DNA from: an uncultured Eubacteriales bacterium
Lineage (GTDB): Bacteria; Bacillota_A; Clostridia; Oscillospirales; Oscillospiraceae
NCBI GenBank assembly: GCA_949742895.1
Contig: CATJRT010000118.1
Span: forward strand, 1-6,614
DNA length: 6,614 nucleotides
Reading direction: 5' to 3'
Shown: positions 5,715 to 6,614 of the stretch, one piece after another
Position numbering within the stretch: position 1 is the stretch's first letter
How the letters are laid out: each line of letters starts with the position of its first letter
Program-made: the position numbers and the translations under genes
Notes under the pieces: model-generated
The model's input: only the letters and a program-made list of their open reading frames with translations
The model's database searches: none
What the model was told of the DNA's origin: nothing

Positions 5715-6614
5715 ATGAGAGGATTGACGCCCCAACTGATACATTCCCTGAAACACTATTCCCGTGAAACCTTCGTCAAGGATCTGGTCTCCGGCGTGAT
5801 CGTGGCCATCATCGCCCTGCCCTTGTCCATCGCCCTGGCCCTGGCCTCCGGTGTGTCCCCGGAGCAGGGGCTTTACACCGCCATCGTGGCAGGCTTCCTG
5901 ATCTCCGCCTTGGGAGGTAGCAAGGTGCAGATTGCAGGCCCCACCGCCGCTTTCGCCACCATCGTGGCGGGCATTGTGGCCCGGAACGGCATGGAAGGGC
6001 TGGCAGTGGCCACCATCCTGGCCGGTCTCATGCTCATCCTCATGGGCGTGCTGCACATGGGCAGCCTTATCAAATTCATCCCCTACACCATCACCACCGG
6101 CTTCACCGCCGGCATCGCCGTCACCATCGTCATCGGCCAGCTCAAGGACTTCTTCGGCCTGCGCTTCACCAAATCCCCAGTGGAGACCATGGAGAAGCTG
6201 GAGGAGGTGGTCCACACCTTCCACACCGTAAACCTGGCTGCCGTGGGAGTAGGCGTCCTGGCCCTGGCCATCCTGATTTTATGGCCCATAGCGTTCAAAA
6301 AGATACCCGCCTCCCTCATTGCTGTCATTATCACGGCGGGGACGGGCAAGCTGTTCTCACTGCCGGTGAACACCATCGGGGACCTGTACACCATCTCCAG
6401 CGCTCCGCCCCACTTCGCTCTGCCTGGGTTCTCCTATGAGACGGTGGCGGCGGTGCTGCCCGACGCCTTCACCATCGCGGTGCTGGCGGCCATCGAATCC
6501 CTGCTATCCGCCGTGGTTGCCGACGAAATGATCGGCGCCCGGCACAACTCCAACATGGAGCTGGTGGCCCAGGGCGTGGGCAACACGGCCTCCGCCCTGT
6601 TCGGCGGCATCCCC
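5715..6614 (+). CDS. SulP family inorganic anion transporter, N-terminal 300 residues
   Basis: The frame is open from the ATG to the right edge (300 codons), so the protein is cut by the window. It starts MRGLTPQLIHSLKHYSRETF, then enters the SulP/SLC26 membrane core. Visible signatures are IALPLSIALALASGVSPEQG (33-52), GLYTAIVAG (52-60), LGGSKVQIAGPTAAF (66-80), FIPYTITTGFTAGIA (121-135), then AIESLLSAVVADEMIGARHN (259-278) and ELVAQGVGNTASALFGGIP (282-300). Roughly the first eight membrane segments are present. The remaining segments and any cytoplasmic STAS domain lie outside. SulP proteins carry sulfate, bicarbonate, chloride or dicarboxylates by symport or exchange, and family membership does not fix the substrate. 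AAGGAGAG with a 6-base spacer sets the start. The gene follows glsA in the same direction, but no sulfur-assimilation gene is in view. Minus-strand frames across this region are shadows rich in Asp/Gly/His. Confidence 0.95.
   Translation, partial: MRGLTPQLIHSLKHYSRETFVKDLVSGVIVAIIALPLSIALALASGVSPEQGLYTAIVAGFLISALGGSKVQIAGPTAAFATIVAGIVARNGMEGLAVATILAGLMLILMGVLHMGSLIKFIPYTITTGFTAGIAVTIVIGQLKDFFGLRFTKSPVETMEKLEEVVHTFHTVNLAAVGVGVLALAILILWPIAFKKIPASLIAVIITAGTGKLFSLPVNTIGDLYTISSAPPHFALPGFSYETVAAVLPDAFTIAVLAAIESLLSAVVADEMIGARHNSNMELVAQGVGNTASALFGGIP

Noticed and set aside
5667..6224. A 185-codon minus-strand frame with acidic DGDGD-like stretches, suggestive of a calcium-binding repeat protein
   Set aside because: It is the exact antisense of the SulP membrane helices (Ala/Ile/Val codons read backwards give Asp/Gly/His). 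The plus-strand frame is a clear SulP protein that simply lacks a stop inside the window.

Overview
The window is ordinary bacterial chromosome, with dense genes, short gaps and strong AGGAGG-type ribosome binding sites. Its moderately high GC, the protein flavour and the gene order (RpiR regulator, BaiN-like flavoprotein, cmk, plsC) suggest a gut-type Clostridia bacterium, perhaps of the Oscillospiraceae/Ruminococcaceae. That placement is inferred from recognition, not from a database search.

Layout. On the minus strand, reading right to left, bases 2974 to 1 hold a four-gene run: a MurR/RpiR regulator, a BaiN/HI0933-type FAD oxidoreductase, cytidylate kinase (cmk), and the first 39 codons of a PlsC-type acyltransferase cut by the window edge. 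The gaps are 36 bp, 15 bp and an 8-bp overlap, so this looks like one operon. Upstream of it on the same strand lies a MATE multidrug/cation antiporter (3074-4435), separated by a 98-bp gap that holds a good promoter for the regulator. A 217-bp divergent region (4436-4652) separates the MATE gene from a rightward glutaminase gene (glsA, 4653-5570). A 144-bp gap with its own promoter follows, then a SulP-family anion transporter (5715 to the right edge), which is open at the 3' end.

How the genes relate. The cmk/plsC pair is housekeeping: pyrimidine nucleotide supply and phospholipid synthesis. The regulator and flavoprotein ahead of it may place that unit under metabolic control. The MATE pump, glutaminase and SulP transporter are separate transcription units or loosely linked ones; no common pathway is evident. 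No mobile element, CRISPR array, RNA gene or phage gene was seen, and no convincing intrinsic terminator.

The most noteworthy signals are regulatory. Each of the three best promoters (rpiR, glsA, sulP) has a dyad symmetry overlapping its core elements. At glsA there are two: a perfect 14-bp palindrome inside the -35/-10 spacer and a perfect 9-bp inverted repeat starting in the -10. The MATE gene probably starts at a TTG codon that a 5'-extended reading frame hides. I found no evidence for a new multi-gene system.
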